From the NCBI GenBank assembly GCA_963703355.1, contig OY969813.1, positions 1,364,001 to 1,428,000 on the forward strand: a DNA stretch of 64,000 nt. The letters run 5' to 3'. The position numbers were made by a program, and so were the translations under genes. Below the pieces are notes generated by a model that saw only the letters and a list, made by a program, of their open reading frames with translations, did no database searches and was not told the DNA's origin. Shown one piece after another: positions 17,650 to 26,349 of this stretch. Within the stretch, counting starts at the first letter, position 1. Every line of letters starts with the position of its first letter. Origin of the DNA: Puia sp963703355 (GTDB lineage Bacteria; Bacteroidota; Bacteroidia; Chitinophagales; Chitinophagaceae).

Positions 17650-17680
17650 TAAAGTTAATACAAATTCCGGGAACCCCCAA
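17650..17680 (-). promoter_or_regulatory. Promoter of the DUF4294 gene (TTG-N20-TAACTTTA)
   Basis: On the minus strand, TTG at 17680-17678, a 20-bp spacer and TAACTTTA at 17657-17650 fit the Bacteroidota -33/-7 pattern with one mismatch. It lies 9 bp before the chosen ATG, supporting the shorter start. Confidence 0.5.
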
Positions 17681-17695
17681 CAGGCATGAAACCCG

Positions 17696-20149
17696 CTATG
17701 ACAGCGCCTGTGGCTGTTTTTTGCTCACCAGTTTCCGACGGTTGACGATACTGAATACAAAACCCGTCATCATGATAATGATGCCTATCCAGACGAGATT
17801 AATCTGTGGCATTAAATATACTTTCAGGGCAACAAAAGGAACCATGTCTGCCGATTCCTTTGTAAGCAATTGAATTTTCTTATTGCTCATTACAGACCCA
17901 AGTTCCACTGCCAGGTTTTGTGCGTACAGGGTATCTGCAATTCGATGAATCATGTTGTCTTTTACGTAAAGCAAAGGATACATGATATATTGATTACTAT
18001 CCCTGCTGATTACCCTGACTTTTGCCATCAGCGCAGTATCTGCGGATGTAAAATGATATTTATCTGTTACTGGATTTACAAAAACCGTATCAAGAATCAT
18101 AAGCCCTTTGGAATAAAAAATCGTGTCGTGCAATGCAACAGGAAAAGTTTTAAATCCGGATGTATCTCGCTGTTTATCCTGAATATTTGCATAACTGACA
18201 TAAGTGAAAATGTCACTATTCAAATAATGACGCTTGTCAGGGTTGTTGGAATAATTTTCCATACCCTTTGTATTTTTTATCAGGTTGGGCCAGAGATCGA
18301 AAGATTCACCTGTTTTTTTATCCTGAAAATTTATTTTAAAATAAATGATATTACCTGCCTTGTTTACAGAATCATTGCTCAGATAAGTAACATCATACTT
18401 GCCCATATCTGTTTTCACATTTTTGATCAGCGTGAGATTTTCCAGGGGATTCTGATTTGATTTTGGATCGAATGGCAGATTGATACCCGTCGTATTAATA
18501 GAAAGCACTTCTTTTTTGGATGAAGAGATCAGGATACCGACTAAAAGAATACCGAACCCTGCATGTGCAACTGATGCGCCCGCAATTTTTATTTTTCCTT
18601 TTAGCGTATTGAAGATATATGCCGCATTTGCAATAACAGCATAAACGCCGGCAAACAACGCTACGTGTATGGCCCCCTGATATCCGGTACCATATGCCGT
18701 ATATTGTATGTTACCAAAAACACTCGCGCAAACTGAAATGACGAGTGCAATTAAGGCAGGCGGCAGGAGTTTTTTCAGTACCGGCAATGGGGAACTGTTT
18801 TTGTATTTTAAATACTGAACCATTGCTGTCAACAAGCCAAGTATTATTGCGATGAAAATCTCGATCCTGTTGTAGGCAAATTTTGGATCGTCTCCGGTCG
18901 ACCATTTCGTCCTGAAAATATTATTGATCACGGGCAGTGACGTGGCCACCATGATAAAGACGGCTGAAAGAAATATAACGAGGGCACCAATAAACATCCA
19001 GAATTCTCTCGACCAGGTATTCTCTTCCCTGGCAACATGCGGTATCCTGCTATATCGCAGAATAAATAAAATGATGGCTGGAATAAAAAAAACCAGAATC
19101 AGGATAATCAGTTGCAGATCCAGTCCCGAACCCACAAATGCGTGTACCGATGTATCCCCCAATATACCGCTCCTGGTAAGGAACGTGGCATAAAGAATCA
19201 GCGTGAATCCCAATATCAAAAAGAGCATGGTTGCACGCAAAGAATGACCTGTAGCATTATAAACAACCTGTGTATGCAATCCGGCTACCAGCACCAGCCA
19301 TGGAACCAGCGAAGCATTCTCCACGGGATCCCAGGCCCAGTACCCTCCAAAAGTGAGTGACTCGTATGCCCAGGCCGCTCCCATCATGATACCAGTGCCC
19401 AGTATACAGCAGGAGAAAAGCGTCCACGGTAACGCGGTTTTCGTCCACGATCCATATTCTTTTTTCCATAACCCGGAAACCGCGAAAGCAAATGGAATCA
19501 GTGTAGATGAAAATCCAAGAAATAAAACGGGTGGATGTATAACCATCCAATAGTTCTGTAACAGAGCATTCAGACTTTGTCCGTCCTGCATTTGCGGAAT
19601 GGACATATAATCGGCTCTCTGGAAAATAGGAGCTTCCTGAAATAATTGTCGCACGAGCATGAACGGACTATGACCAATCTGGAATGAAAAAACATAGACC
19701 CCGAGAATCATCGTCAGCAGAACAAATTGCGCGAAGCTTATAATCGAGAGAATGGGTGCCTCCCATTGTTTTGCTTTAAACATGAGGATGGTCCCCAAAA
19801 CACCATTCCACATCATCCACAATAAAAAACTTCCTTCCTGTGCCTCCCAAATACAACTCAGCATGTACTTCGGATCCAGGTTCCTGCTCGAATGTTCCCA
19901 GGCAAAATTATATTCGAAATAATGGTTGCGAACGATATAGTAAATTGTCGCAAACACTATAAAAATGGAAATCGCACTTAGAAGAAAAGCAAAACGGGCC
20001 ATCTTTTTCCAGGATGCGGCATCTTCAGACGATGCGGCATTGGCCGATTTAAAAAAGGAGAGCGTGGCAACAAAGGAAGCCGCAAAAGAAAGTATCACAA
20101 AGAACTGCCCAAACTCTCCGGGCATTAAATGTTCACCAATATAATCCAT
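17696..20149 (-). CDS. ccmF: Cytochrome c maturation heme lyase CcmF/CcsA-family protein
   Basis: 817 residues with roughly 13-15 membrane helices. The tryptophan-rich heme-handling motif is present as FGGYWAWDPVENASLVPWL, with conserved HPPVLFLG and His residues flanking it, as in CcmF/NrfE. A soluble, beta-rich domain (about 570-780) lies before the last helix. It ligates heme to apocytochrome c outside the membrane. ccmE lies 5 bp upstream on the same strand, so the pair is an operon; the remaining ccm genes are outside this window. Confidence 0.93.
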   Translation of the reverse strand: MDYIGEHLMPGEFGQFFVILSFAASFVATLSFFKSANAASSEDAASWKKMARFAFLLSAISIFIVFATIYYIVRNHYFEYNFAWEHSSRNLDPKYMLSCIWEAQEGSFLLWMMWNGVLGTILMFKAKQWEAPILSIISFAQFVLLTMILGVYVFSFQIGHSPFMLVRQLFQEAPIFQRADYMSIPQMQDGQSLNALLQNYWMVIHPPVLFLGFSSTLIPFAFAVSGLWKKEYGSWTKTALPWTLFSCCILGTGIMMGAAWAYESLTFGGYWAWDPVENASLVPWLVLVAGLHTQVVYNATGHSLRATMLFLILGFTLILYATFLTRSGILGDTSVHAFVGSGLDLQLIILILVFFIPAIILFILRYSRIPHVAREENTWSREFWMFIGALVIFLSAVFIMVATSLPVINNIFRTKWSTGDDPKFAYNRIEIFIAIILGLLTAMVQYLKYKNSSPLPVLKKLLPPALIALVISVCASVFGNIQYTAYGTGYQGAIHVALFAGVYAVIANAAYIFNTLKGKIKIAGASVAHAGFGILLVGILISSSKKEVLSINTTGINLPFDPKSNQNPLENLTLIKNVKTDMGKYDVTYLSNDSVNKAGNIIYFKINFQDKKTGESFDLWPNLIKNTKGMENYSNNPDKRHYLNSDIFTYVSYANIQDKQRDTSGFKTFPVALHDTIFYSKGLMILDTVFVNPVTDKYHFTSADTALMAKVRVISRDSNQYIMYPLLYVKDNMIHRIADTLYAQNLAVELGSVMSNKKIQLLTKESADMVPFVALKVYLMPQINLVWIGIIIMMTGFVFSIVNRRKLVSKKQPQALS

Positions 20150-20154
20150 ATCAA

Positions 20155-20571
20155 CTATTGGGTTTTATTGAGATCCTTTTTCTCAGCCTCGGGATCATCT
20201 TTGTATTTGGACGGACACTTAATAAGAATGCCATCCTTTTGGGAGATCTCAAAAACATCACCATTCATTTTTCCTTTCAATACAATACGTTCCGCCTTTT
20301 CCATATCATATGGTTTACCATAATGATAAACAACTTTCGCTCTGCCACCCAGTGTATCCAGAATATGAAAACTAAGATAGTTTGGATCTTTTGCAGGATC
20401 ATACTCCATCGGTATGCTGTTGTCCAGCTTGGCAATGATGGTAACACTTTTGCCCTCTTTCTGTTTGGCAGATGCAATGGTTTCATAGGTCGACAAATTA
20501 CCCATAAAACTTACCAGCAATCCGATACTGAGGGCAATAAAAACCAGCAAAATGATTTGAGTGCGCTTCAT
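20155..20571 (-). CDS. ccmE: Heme chaperone CcmE, CxxxY type
   Basis: 138 residues from the ATG at 20571. One N-terminal membrane helix (about 5-24) precedes the OB-fold periplasmic domain. The heme-attachment motif reads KCPSKY, with Cys119 where classical CcmE has the His of HxxxY, so this is the CxxxY variant described for some anaerobes and archaea (system I*). CcmE carries heme covalently to the CcmF complex encoded next. A TAACTTTG box (20585-20578 on minus) ends only 7 bp before this ATG, so the message may be nearly leaderless. Confidence 0.93.
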   Translation of the reverse strand: MKRTQIILLVFIALSIGLLVSFMGNLSTYETIASAKQKEGKSVTIIAKLDNSIPMEYDPAKDPNYLSFHILDTLGGRAKVVYHYGKPYDMEKAERIVLKGKMNGDVFEISQKDGILIKCPSKYKDDPEAEKKDLNKTQ

Positions 20572-20632
20572 GAGCCGCAAAGTTATCTTCTAATTGCCAT
20601 TTGCAGAATAAATTTATGATGGCCCTGGTCAT

Positions 20633-20738
20633 GCTCAACGCTTAAGGCGTAAGGCTCAAGGCCGAATACATGCTCATATTTTCTCATCTACAAATTACTG
20701 ATTTAGCTTTGGCCCTGCGCTTTAAGCTTTCAGCTTTT
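20633..20738. repeat. Heptamer array pair (GCGTAAG words left, GCTTTAA words right)
   Basis: Left arm 20633-20662 reads GCTCAAC GCTTAAG GCGTAAG GCTCAAG GC. Right arm 20706-20738 reads in GCTTTNN words. The arms are imperfect reverse complements of one another. This array sits between divergent ccmE and ureohydrolase genes, so it is not simply a 3'-end structure. Confidence 0.75.
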
Positions 20739-20769
20739 TTTGATATTCCCTCATACTGAAGTAACTTTG
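20739..20769 (+). promoter_or_regulatory. Promoter of the ureohydrolase gene (TTTG-N19-TAACTTTG)
   Basis: TTTG at 20739-20742, 19 bp, then TAACTTTG at 20762-20769: a full match to the Bacteroidota -33/-7 consensus. The ATG at 20799 leaves a short leader. The -33 TTTG is the tail of the heptamer array's T run. Confidence 0.7.
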
Positions 20770-20798
20770 CCAGCCGTTTTAAGGCTAGACAGCATATC

Positions 20799-21884
20799 AT
20801 GACAGATTTATCCCACTTCGATACAAACATCGCAAGTAATCCAAAAAATACCATTTTTGGTCTTCCGTTTACAGAAACAGATGCACGACTAGTGATTCTC
20901 CCTGTTCCATGGGAAGTAACAGTCAGCGCAGGGTCAGGTACATCGAGAGCCAGTGAGCATATTTTCAATGCCAGCATGCAGGTGGATGTTTTTGATGGTG
21001 AATCAGGCAATGCCTGGAATCAGGGAATCTTCATGCGACATCCTGATCGTAAAGTGTTGATGAAAAGTGACTATCTCAGAAAAGAAGCTGAACTCTATAT
21101 CAACTATATTTCAAAGGGAGAAGAGATTGAGAAGAACACTTTCATGTGTAAATCCCTCAAAGAGATAAACGAAGGAAGCGCCGTTCTTAATAAATGGATT
21201 TTTGAACAAACCAGCGGTTTGCTGAGAGATGATAAACTGGTAGTATTGCTTGGTGGCGACCACAGCGTTTCACTCGGTTATCTGAAAGCTGTAGCTGAGA
21301 AATTCGGAGAATTCGGGGTACTTCAGGTAGACGCTCATTGTGACCTCCGCAATGCTTACGAAAATTTTATTCATAGCCATGCGAGCGTAATGTTTAATGC
21401 GTTGCAGGAAATTCCCCAGATCACCAAACTCGTACAGCTGGGAATACGTGATTTTAGTGAAGAAGAATTCAATTATATAAACAACAGCAACCAACGGATT
21501 GTCGCATATTACGATAAGGATATAAAAGAGAAATTATTTGAGGGAAAAACCTGGCGTTCGATAGTAGACGAAATAGTCCAGCAATTACCTGCCTGTGTAT
21601 ACCTGAGTTTTGATATCGACGGACTGGATCCCAAATTATGCCCTCACACAGGAGCCCCTGTAAACGGAGGTTTTGAAGTAGAGCAAATCATTTATCTGGT
21701 TAAAAAAATTATTGAGAGCGGTCGTAAATTTATCGGCTTCGACCTTGTTGAAATTGCTGTGGGTGAAAGCAATTTCGATGCAAACGTAGGCGCAAGAATT
21801 CTATGGAAATTATGTAATATGCTGGTCGCCGCGAATCCTCAGCCACTAACCCGTAAAGAACCGGAATGCACTACGACTATGTAG
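20799..21884 (+). CDS. Arginase/agmatinase/formiminoglutamase family ureohydrolase
   Basis: 361 residues with all six manganese ligands: His155 in GGDHS, Asp178-His180-Asp182 in VDAHCDLR, and Asp272 and Asp274 in FDIDGLDP. The longer N-terminal region and the PKLCPHTGAPVNGGF loop resemble agmatinase-like ureohydrolases of Bacteroidota. It hydrolyses a guanidino or formimino group; agmatine is the likeliest substrate but not provable here. A strong promoter precedes it, and the next gene overlaps its end by 19 bp. Confidence 0.92.
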   Translation: MTDLSHFDTNIASNPKNTIFGLPFTETDARLVILPVPWEVTVSAGSGTSRASEHIFNASMQVDVFDGESGNAWNQGIFMRHPDRKVLMKSDYLRKEAELYINYISKGEEIEKNTFMCKSLKEINEGSAVLNKWIFEQTSGLLRDDKLVVLLGGDHSVSLGYLKAVAEKFGEFGVLQVDAHCDLRNAYENFIHSHASVMFNALQEIPQITKLVQLGIRDFSEEEFNYINNSNQRIVAYYDKDIKEKLFEGKTWRSIVDEIVQQLPACVYLSFDIDGLDPKLCPHTGAPVNGGFEVEQIIYLVKKIIESGRKFIGFDLVEIAVGESNFDANVGARILWKLCNMLVAANPQPLTRKEPECTTTM

Positions 21885-22411
21885 TCACGTTGAAAAGGGA
21901 TAATGCCCGAAAAACGGATTTTGTCAGCGTTCTTTTATTGGTTTTTTCTCTCCTAAATTTCTGCTACGCGCAAATCAGAAGCGGCTTTTCCACCTACCTT
22001 ATTGTTTCAGTTTTTATTATAATTCTCGGCCTCACGGTCAATATATATCGTGGGCGGACCAACAAAGAAATGCGATTCCGAAACTGGTTATTTGTCGCTG
22101 GCATACTGTGGCTTGGTATGCCATATTTTCAATGGATGTTTTTACCCTTCATCTTTTTTGCCATACTGGAAGCACAGGCAAAATACCCGCTGGAAGTTGG
22201 CTTCTCATCGGAAGGCGTTGTGATCAATACATTGTTCAAAAAAAAATACCAGTGGACTTTGTTCCAGTCTGTCGTATTAAAAGACGGTTTGCTTACACTC
22301 AACTTTAAGGATAATAAATTAATTCAGAAAGAGGTAGTGGACGATGATGAACCCGATGCACCTGAGGATGAATTTAACGACTACTGCCGCAGCAAACTCG
22401 TAAATTTGTGA
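21866..22411 (+). CDS. Membrane protein of unknown function (YcxB-like layout)
   Basis: 181 residues. About four hydrophobic segments occur in the first 120 residues (for example FVSVLLLVFSLLNF and YLIVSVFIIILGL), followed by a cytoplasmic beta-rich tail (FSSEGVVINTLFKKKYQW) and an acidic stretch DDDEPDAPEDE. The layout resembles YcxB/PH-like small membrane proteins, but I see no firm signature. It overlaps the ureohydrolase gene by 19 bp and abuts the radical SAM gene, so all three are probably one transcript. Confidence 0.7.
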   Translation: MHYDYVVTLKRDNARKTDFVSVLLLVFSLLNFCYAQIRSGFSTYLIVSVFIIILGLTVNIYRGRTNKEMRFRNWLFVAGILWLGMPYFQWMFLPFIFFAILEAQAKYPLEVGFSSEGVVINTLFKKKYQWTLFQSVVLKDGLLTLNFKDNKLIQKEVVDDDEPDAPEDEFNDYCRSKLVNL

Positions 22412-22413
22412 TC

Positions 22414-23700
22414 ATGTCACCTTTCATTTTATATTCAGACGGTGAAGGAAATATATTTGAAGATATTTCACTTTTTGCCTGCGGACGCAGCGGATGGGAT
22501 GCACTACCCGTCGACGAGTCTGACTGGATACAACTGCCCGAAGGTGGTTCACTGTATGAATTACCCGGACGACGTGGCATTGGGATCGATGTCGAAACGG
22601 GCGATATGAGACTTTGTGAAAAAGGATGGGCAGTCGCTGCTTTCATACCACCTGCTCACACAGGATTATTCCTTGCAGCATATGAAACAGAACCGGACGC
22701 GCCCACCCTGCCGTTGTTTTGTTACACAGCTGCCGGCTGGTTCAATGAAAAATTTTATGTGCCTGCAGTTCGTATCGAACCAGACATTCGTCAGGAAGCC
22801 AAAGGATATAATTCGATAAGCATCGCAACGGGATCAGCAAACCTGTTGAATGCCTATCCGCATAACCGCCTTGTAAAACACCTGATGGAAAATTGCTGCA
22901 ACACATATCATTGTCCCGCGGCAAGAAATCTTTCCTTAGGCAGATGGGAATGCCCTGTTCCTGTTTCACCAGCCTGTAATGCAAATTGTATCGGATGCAT
23001 TTCTTTTCAGCCGCAGGAAGAAACGATACACTCCACACAGGACCGACTTACTTTCCGTCCCTTGACTGAAGAGATTGTAGAATTTACGGTTCCACATTTA
23101 CAAACGGCACCTTATCCCATCGTAAGTTTTGGTCAGGGATGTGAAGGTGAACCGCTACTGATGTGGGAAACCATTCGCGAGGCGATTGTTGAAATCAGAA
23201 AACATACAAACAGAGGAAGCATCAATATCAATACAAACGGTTCGAAGCCCGACGCAGTGAAAGTTTTGTGTGAAGCAGGCTTGAATTCTATAAGAGTGAG
23301 TATGAATTCCACCCGCAAACATATTTATGAATCGTACTATCGGCCGAATAATTATCGATTCGAAGACATTATAGAAAGTTTGCGTGTAGTAAAAGCTGCT
23401 GGTGGATGGACATCCATAAACTATTTTGTTTTCCCAGGCATGACTGACAGCGAAGAAGAATATGAAGCATTGAGAAAAATGATTATCGACACGGGACTGG
23501 ACATGATCCAATGGCGCAATTTCAATATTGATCCCGACTGGTACCTTGGCAAAATCGGCATTATTGAAACAGGTGATGCTATGGGAGTACGACATCTCAT
23601 GGAGCTACTGAGAGAGGAATTCCCACTGTTAAAATTTGGTTATTTCAATCCTCCGATGGAACGCATTCGGGGAAAATTTGAAGAGGATTTTGCTTCTTGA
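22414..23700 (+). CDS. Radical SAM protein of unknown substrate
   Basis: 428 residues from the ATG at 22414 (a GTG two codons earlier is possible). The Fe4S4-binding motif is SPACNANCIGCISF, with Cys188, Cys192 and Cys195 (CxxxCxxC). It follows an unusual 180-residue N-terminal domain, so the SAM core is C-terminal. GQGCEGEPLLMWE and ININTNGSKP are typical TIM-barrel strands of the SPASM/Elp3-like superfamily. An extra Cys pair, CCNTYHCP, lies before the core. Substrate is unknown; it follows a membrane protein and a ureohydrolase. Confidence 0.9.
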   Translation: MSPFILYSDGEGNIFEDISLFACGRSGWDALPVDESDWIQLPEGGSLYELPGRRGIGIDVETGDMRLCEKGWAVAAFIPPAHTGLFLAAYETEPDAPTLPLFCYTAAGWFNEKFYVPAVRIEPDIRQEAKGYNSISIATGSANLLNAYPHNRLVKHLMENCCNTYHCPAARNLSLGRWECPVPVSPACNANCIGCISFQPQEETIHSTQDRLTFRPLTEEIVEFTVPHLQTAPYPIVSFGQGCEGEPLLMWETIREAIVEIRKHTNRGSININTNGSKPDAVKVLCEAGLNSIRVSMNSTRKHIYESYYRPNNYRFEDIIESLRVVKAAGGWTSINYFVFPGMTDSEEEYEALRKMIIDTGLDMIQWRNFNIDPDWYLGKIGIIETGDAMGVRHLMELLREEFPLLKFGYFNPPMERIRGKFEEDFAS

Positions 23701-23887
23701 GCCTAAAGCTCAATACGTAAAGCTCAAAGCAGAAGCTTGAGAGCAAACGCTGAAGGTTCAAGGTTGAATTAATTGACTAAATTTTTATTAAAGTTCAAGC
23801 CTGAAAATAAAAATTAAAATAATTTACTTTTCTTGTTAGCCTTTACAATTTGCTTTTAGGCTTTAAGCTTTAGGCTTTAGGCTTTTT
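23701..23887. repeat. Heptamer array pair after the radical SAM gene
   Basis: Starting at the base after the TGA stop, 23701-23764 reads GCCTAAA GCTCAAT ACGTAAA GCTCAAA GCAGAAG and further words. The opposite arm 23852-23887 reads GGCTTTA AGCTTTA GGCTTTA GGCTTTT, ending in a T run. The arms are complementary over about 10-20 bp and fit a long imperfect terminator hairpin 18 bp before the next GTG start. Confidence 0.75.
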
Positions 23888-23904
23888 TAATTTATCTTCA
23901 CAAA

Positions 23905-24786
23905 GTGAATAATGTCAATCATGCATTTGAAGTCAGTAAAAACAGGAAAGCTGTTTTATACACATTGATTATATGTGGTGCATTGCTGGCTTTGTTATTA
24001 TTAATATCCTGGGACCTGCCCTTTAATCCACCAGCGCCTGTCGAACAGGGATTGGAAGTAAATCTCGGTAACAGTGATCAGGGACTTGGCGACAATCAGC
24101 CCTACCTTCCCAATGATCCTTCGAAACAGGATCAGGAAAAATATACGCCACCAAAAACAACAGTAGCAACTAAAGAAGCGCTGAAAGATGTTGAAACTGA
24201 TGATAAAAATCCGGATGACGTGCCTGCTGTTAAGTCGCCGCCGGTAACAAAACCAAACGCAACTAAAATACCCGATAAGGACCTGACAGTAAAAACGCCT
24301 CGCAAAACTATTCAACCGGCATTAAATCCAACACCGGCACCTCCTAAACCAAAAGCTGTTTTTCATGGAGTGAATGGCGATGGTACCGGAGGAAATGATG
24401 CCGATCATTTTAAACCGGGAGGCAATCAGGGTATTGCTGGCGGTAAGGGAGATCAGGGAGCACCTGGCGGCGATCCCAACTCAACGAACTATAAAGGCGG
24501 CGGACATGGAAACGGCATTGCAATAGCCGGCGGTTTGGAGGGAAGAAAAATCAGAAGCACTCCATCCTTCACCGATGAATTTAATGAAAACGCAAAAGTT
24601 GCTGTCGATATTCATGTAGATGCCAGCGGAAATGTGATCAGCGCCGATTACCAGGCCCGTGGCTCAACAACCGCAGACGCAGGACTTAAAGCCATCGCTC
24701 TCCAAAAAGCTCATCAGGTTAAATTCAATAATGGCTCAGATGAATCCGTGGGCACCATCATTTTCAATTTCAAGTTAAAAAACTGA
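23905..24786 (+). CDS. TonB-like energy transducer protein
   Basis: 293 residues with a GTG start; an ATG in this frame would lose the membrane anchor. Cytoplasmic stub, one helix (about 17-34, LIICGALLALLLLISW), then a long Pro/Lys/Gly-rich periplasmic linker (about 40-200), and a C-terminal beta-alpha-beta domain with VDIHVDASGNVISADYQ, as in TonB C-terminal domains. It would couple proton-motive force to outer-membrane receptors, as the large TonB receptor at 58521 would need. No exbB or exbD is beside it. Confidence 0.82.
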   Translation: MNNVNHAFEVSKNRKAVLYTLIICGALLALLLLISWDLPFNPPAPVEQGLEVNLGNSDQGLGDNQPYLPNDPSKQDQEKYTPPKTTVATKEALKDVETDDKNPDDVPAVKSPPVTKPNATKIPDKDLTVKTPRKTIQPALNPTPAPPKPKAVFHGVNGDGTGGNDADHFKPGGNQGIAGGKGDQGAPGGDPNSTNYKGGGHGNGIAIAGGLEGRKIRSTPSFTDEFNENAKVAVDIHVDASGNVISADYQARGSTTADAGLKAIALQKAHQVKFNNGSDESVGTIIFNFKLKN

Positions 24787-24800
24787 TTTTAAATCAGAAA

Positions 24801-24828
24801 GCTGAAGGCCAAAAGCTTAAAGCTTTGC
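24801..24828. repeat. Four heptamers GCTGAAG GCCAAAA GCTTAAA GCTTTGC
   Basis: Phase-perfect heptamers start 14 bp after the TonB-like stop. A short palindrome (CTGATTT/AAATCAG at 24783-24797) around the stop codon precedes them. Confidence 0.65.
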
Positions 24829-24900
24829 ATCTAAATGAAGTGGCGTATTTAAATAATTGCTATCTTAAATGAGCAATTAACCTGCATAATAAGATTTTGA

Positions 24901-25332
24901 ATGAAGAAAATATTGATCCTCCTTTTTGTGGTTTTCAACATTTATGCTGTGCAGGCGCAGAGATTTTATTATCTGGAATCCGACAATACAACTTCCGATC
25001 TGGTAAAAGCCGAATTGACGAAGACCTCCCAATTTATTACCAAATCCCCGCTGGGGTCAGACTATATCATTAAAACGAATGTCGCGCTGCAAACGGATCC
25101 TAATAAACTGGCCCTGAATATTATTCTCGAAGATTCTATTACGCTGCAGGCAATCTATCAGACCAACGAAGAATATTCCTTAGGCTTCGTAAATAAAAAA
25201 TCGAAGGTTTTATTAAGAACCGCCATTCAGGCATTTATAGATAAAAATATCAATCACATCATTCTGTATGCAAAAGATGATCACTTTGATTCCCGCATGA
25301 AGCCGCTCAAACCAAAGAAAGATAAAACCTGA
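24901..25332 (+). CDS. Small exported protein of unknown function
   Basis: 143 residues with a clear signal peptide (MKKILILLFVVFNIYAVQAQ). The mature part is about 120 residues of mixed alpha/beta with a Lys-rich end (KPLKPKKDKT). No motif recognised. It is 2 bp upstream of the glutaminyl cyclase gene, so the two are likely co-translated. Confidence 0.75.
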   Translation: MKKILILLFVVFNIYAVQAQRFYYLESDNTTSDLVKAELTKTSQFITKSPLGSDYIIKTNVALQTDPNKLALNIILEDSITLQAIYQTNEEYSLGFVNKKSKVLLRTAIQAFIDKNINHIILYAKDDHFDSRMKPLKPKKDKT

Positions 25333-25334
25333 TC

Positions 25335-26171
25335 TTGAGAAATTATCTACCCTTACTGAAAATAAGCTCCATCTTCTTTTGTTCATTATTATCTATTGCG
25401 TGCGGAAATAATTCGGACCAAAAAGAAACGGTTACAGAGCATACTAAAGACGAATCTCCCGCAAACATCCAATTTAAAGTAGTCAATGTATTTCCTCACG
25501 ACACCACTTCTTACACAGAAGGTCTTCTGGTTCACAACGGACAACTATTTGAAAGTACCGGTCATACCAATTCCTATCCCTCCACAAGATCATTGTTCGG
25601 TCCTGTAGATTTAAAAAACGGAAAAATCGACGTAAAAGTAGAAATAGATAAAAAGAAGTATTTCGGTGAGGGTATTGCTTTTGTAAAAGACAGGGTTTAT
25701 CAACTGACAGATACAACGCATATCGGTTTCGTGTACGATGCCAATAGTTACAAAAAGCTGTCATCATTTGAATATGATGGCGAAGGCTGGGGGTTCACAA
25801 CGAATGGAACAAATTTGATTATGAGTAATGGAAGCAGTAATATCTATTATCGCGATCCGGTTACATTCAAAATCATCAAATCCATTGCTGTTACCGACAA
25901 CAACGGCCCGGTTCAGAATATCAATGAATTGGAACTGATCAAAGGATACATTTATGCAAACCAATGGCTGACGGATAATATTCTCAAAATCGATACCACC
26001 AGTGGTAAGGTGGTTGGTAAACTCGATCTCAGTTCGCTGAAAACAGAATCTAAAATCCGTTATGCATTCTCTGAAGAAACAAATGGCATTGCATACGATT
26101 CAATTAACAATAAAATCTACGTTACAGGTAAATTGTGGCCTCAGATTTATGAGATACAATTCGACCATTGA
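25335..26171 (+). CDS. Glutaminyl-peptide cyclotransferase, lipoprotein
   Basis: 278 residues. TTG start 2 bp after the previous stop, giving a lipoprotein signal with lipobox LSIACGN. The core is a five-bladed beta-propeller glutamine cyclotransferase: FPHDTTSYTEGLLVHNGQLFESTG, YFGEGIAF, EGWGFTTNG, NELELIKGYIYANQW and NGIAYDS are the canonical blade motifs. It forms N-terminal pyroglutamate on peptides or proteins, here at the cell surface or in the periplasm. Confidence 0.93.
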   Translation: MRNYLPLLKISSIFFCSLLSIACGNNSDQKETVTEHTKDESPANIQFKVVNVFPHDTTSYTEGLLVHNGQLFESTGHTNSYPSTRSLFGPVDLKNGKIDVKVEIDKKKYFGEGIAFVKDRVYQLTDTTHIGFVYDANSYKKLSSFEYDGEGWGFTTNGTNLIMSNGSSNIYYRDPVTFKIIKSIAVTDNNGPVQNINELELIKGYIYANQWLTDNILKIDTTSGKVVGKLDLSSLKTESKIRYAFSEETNGIAYDSINNKIYVTGKLWPQIYEIQFDH

Positions 26172-26320
26172 TTTTTCCTTCCCTCGCCCATACTAAACGG
26201 CAGATCTTTTCATTCATTCAATGTTATTCACGTAAAAAGATGTTTTAGATCTGGTAATAAAGATTTGTGAAATAACAGTTTTTAACTTTTGAAAAAAAAT
26301 ATATTGAATTGTATGCAGGT

Positions 26321-26328
26321 TAAATTTG
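26321..26328 (+). promoter_or_regulatory. Candidate -7 box TAAATTTG before the Kelch gene
   Basis: Exact TAnnTTTG 21 bp before the ATG at 26350. The nearest TTTTG (26287-26291) is too far away to be a standard -33 element. Confidence 0.35.
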
Positions 26329-26349
26329 GTTACACCAAAACACCCGCTT

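Noticed and set aside
17642..17680. TTG start extending the DUF4294 protein by 13 residues
   Set aside because: That stretch contains a -33/-7 promoter pattern, and the signal peptide starts at the downstream ATG.
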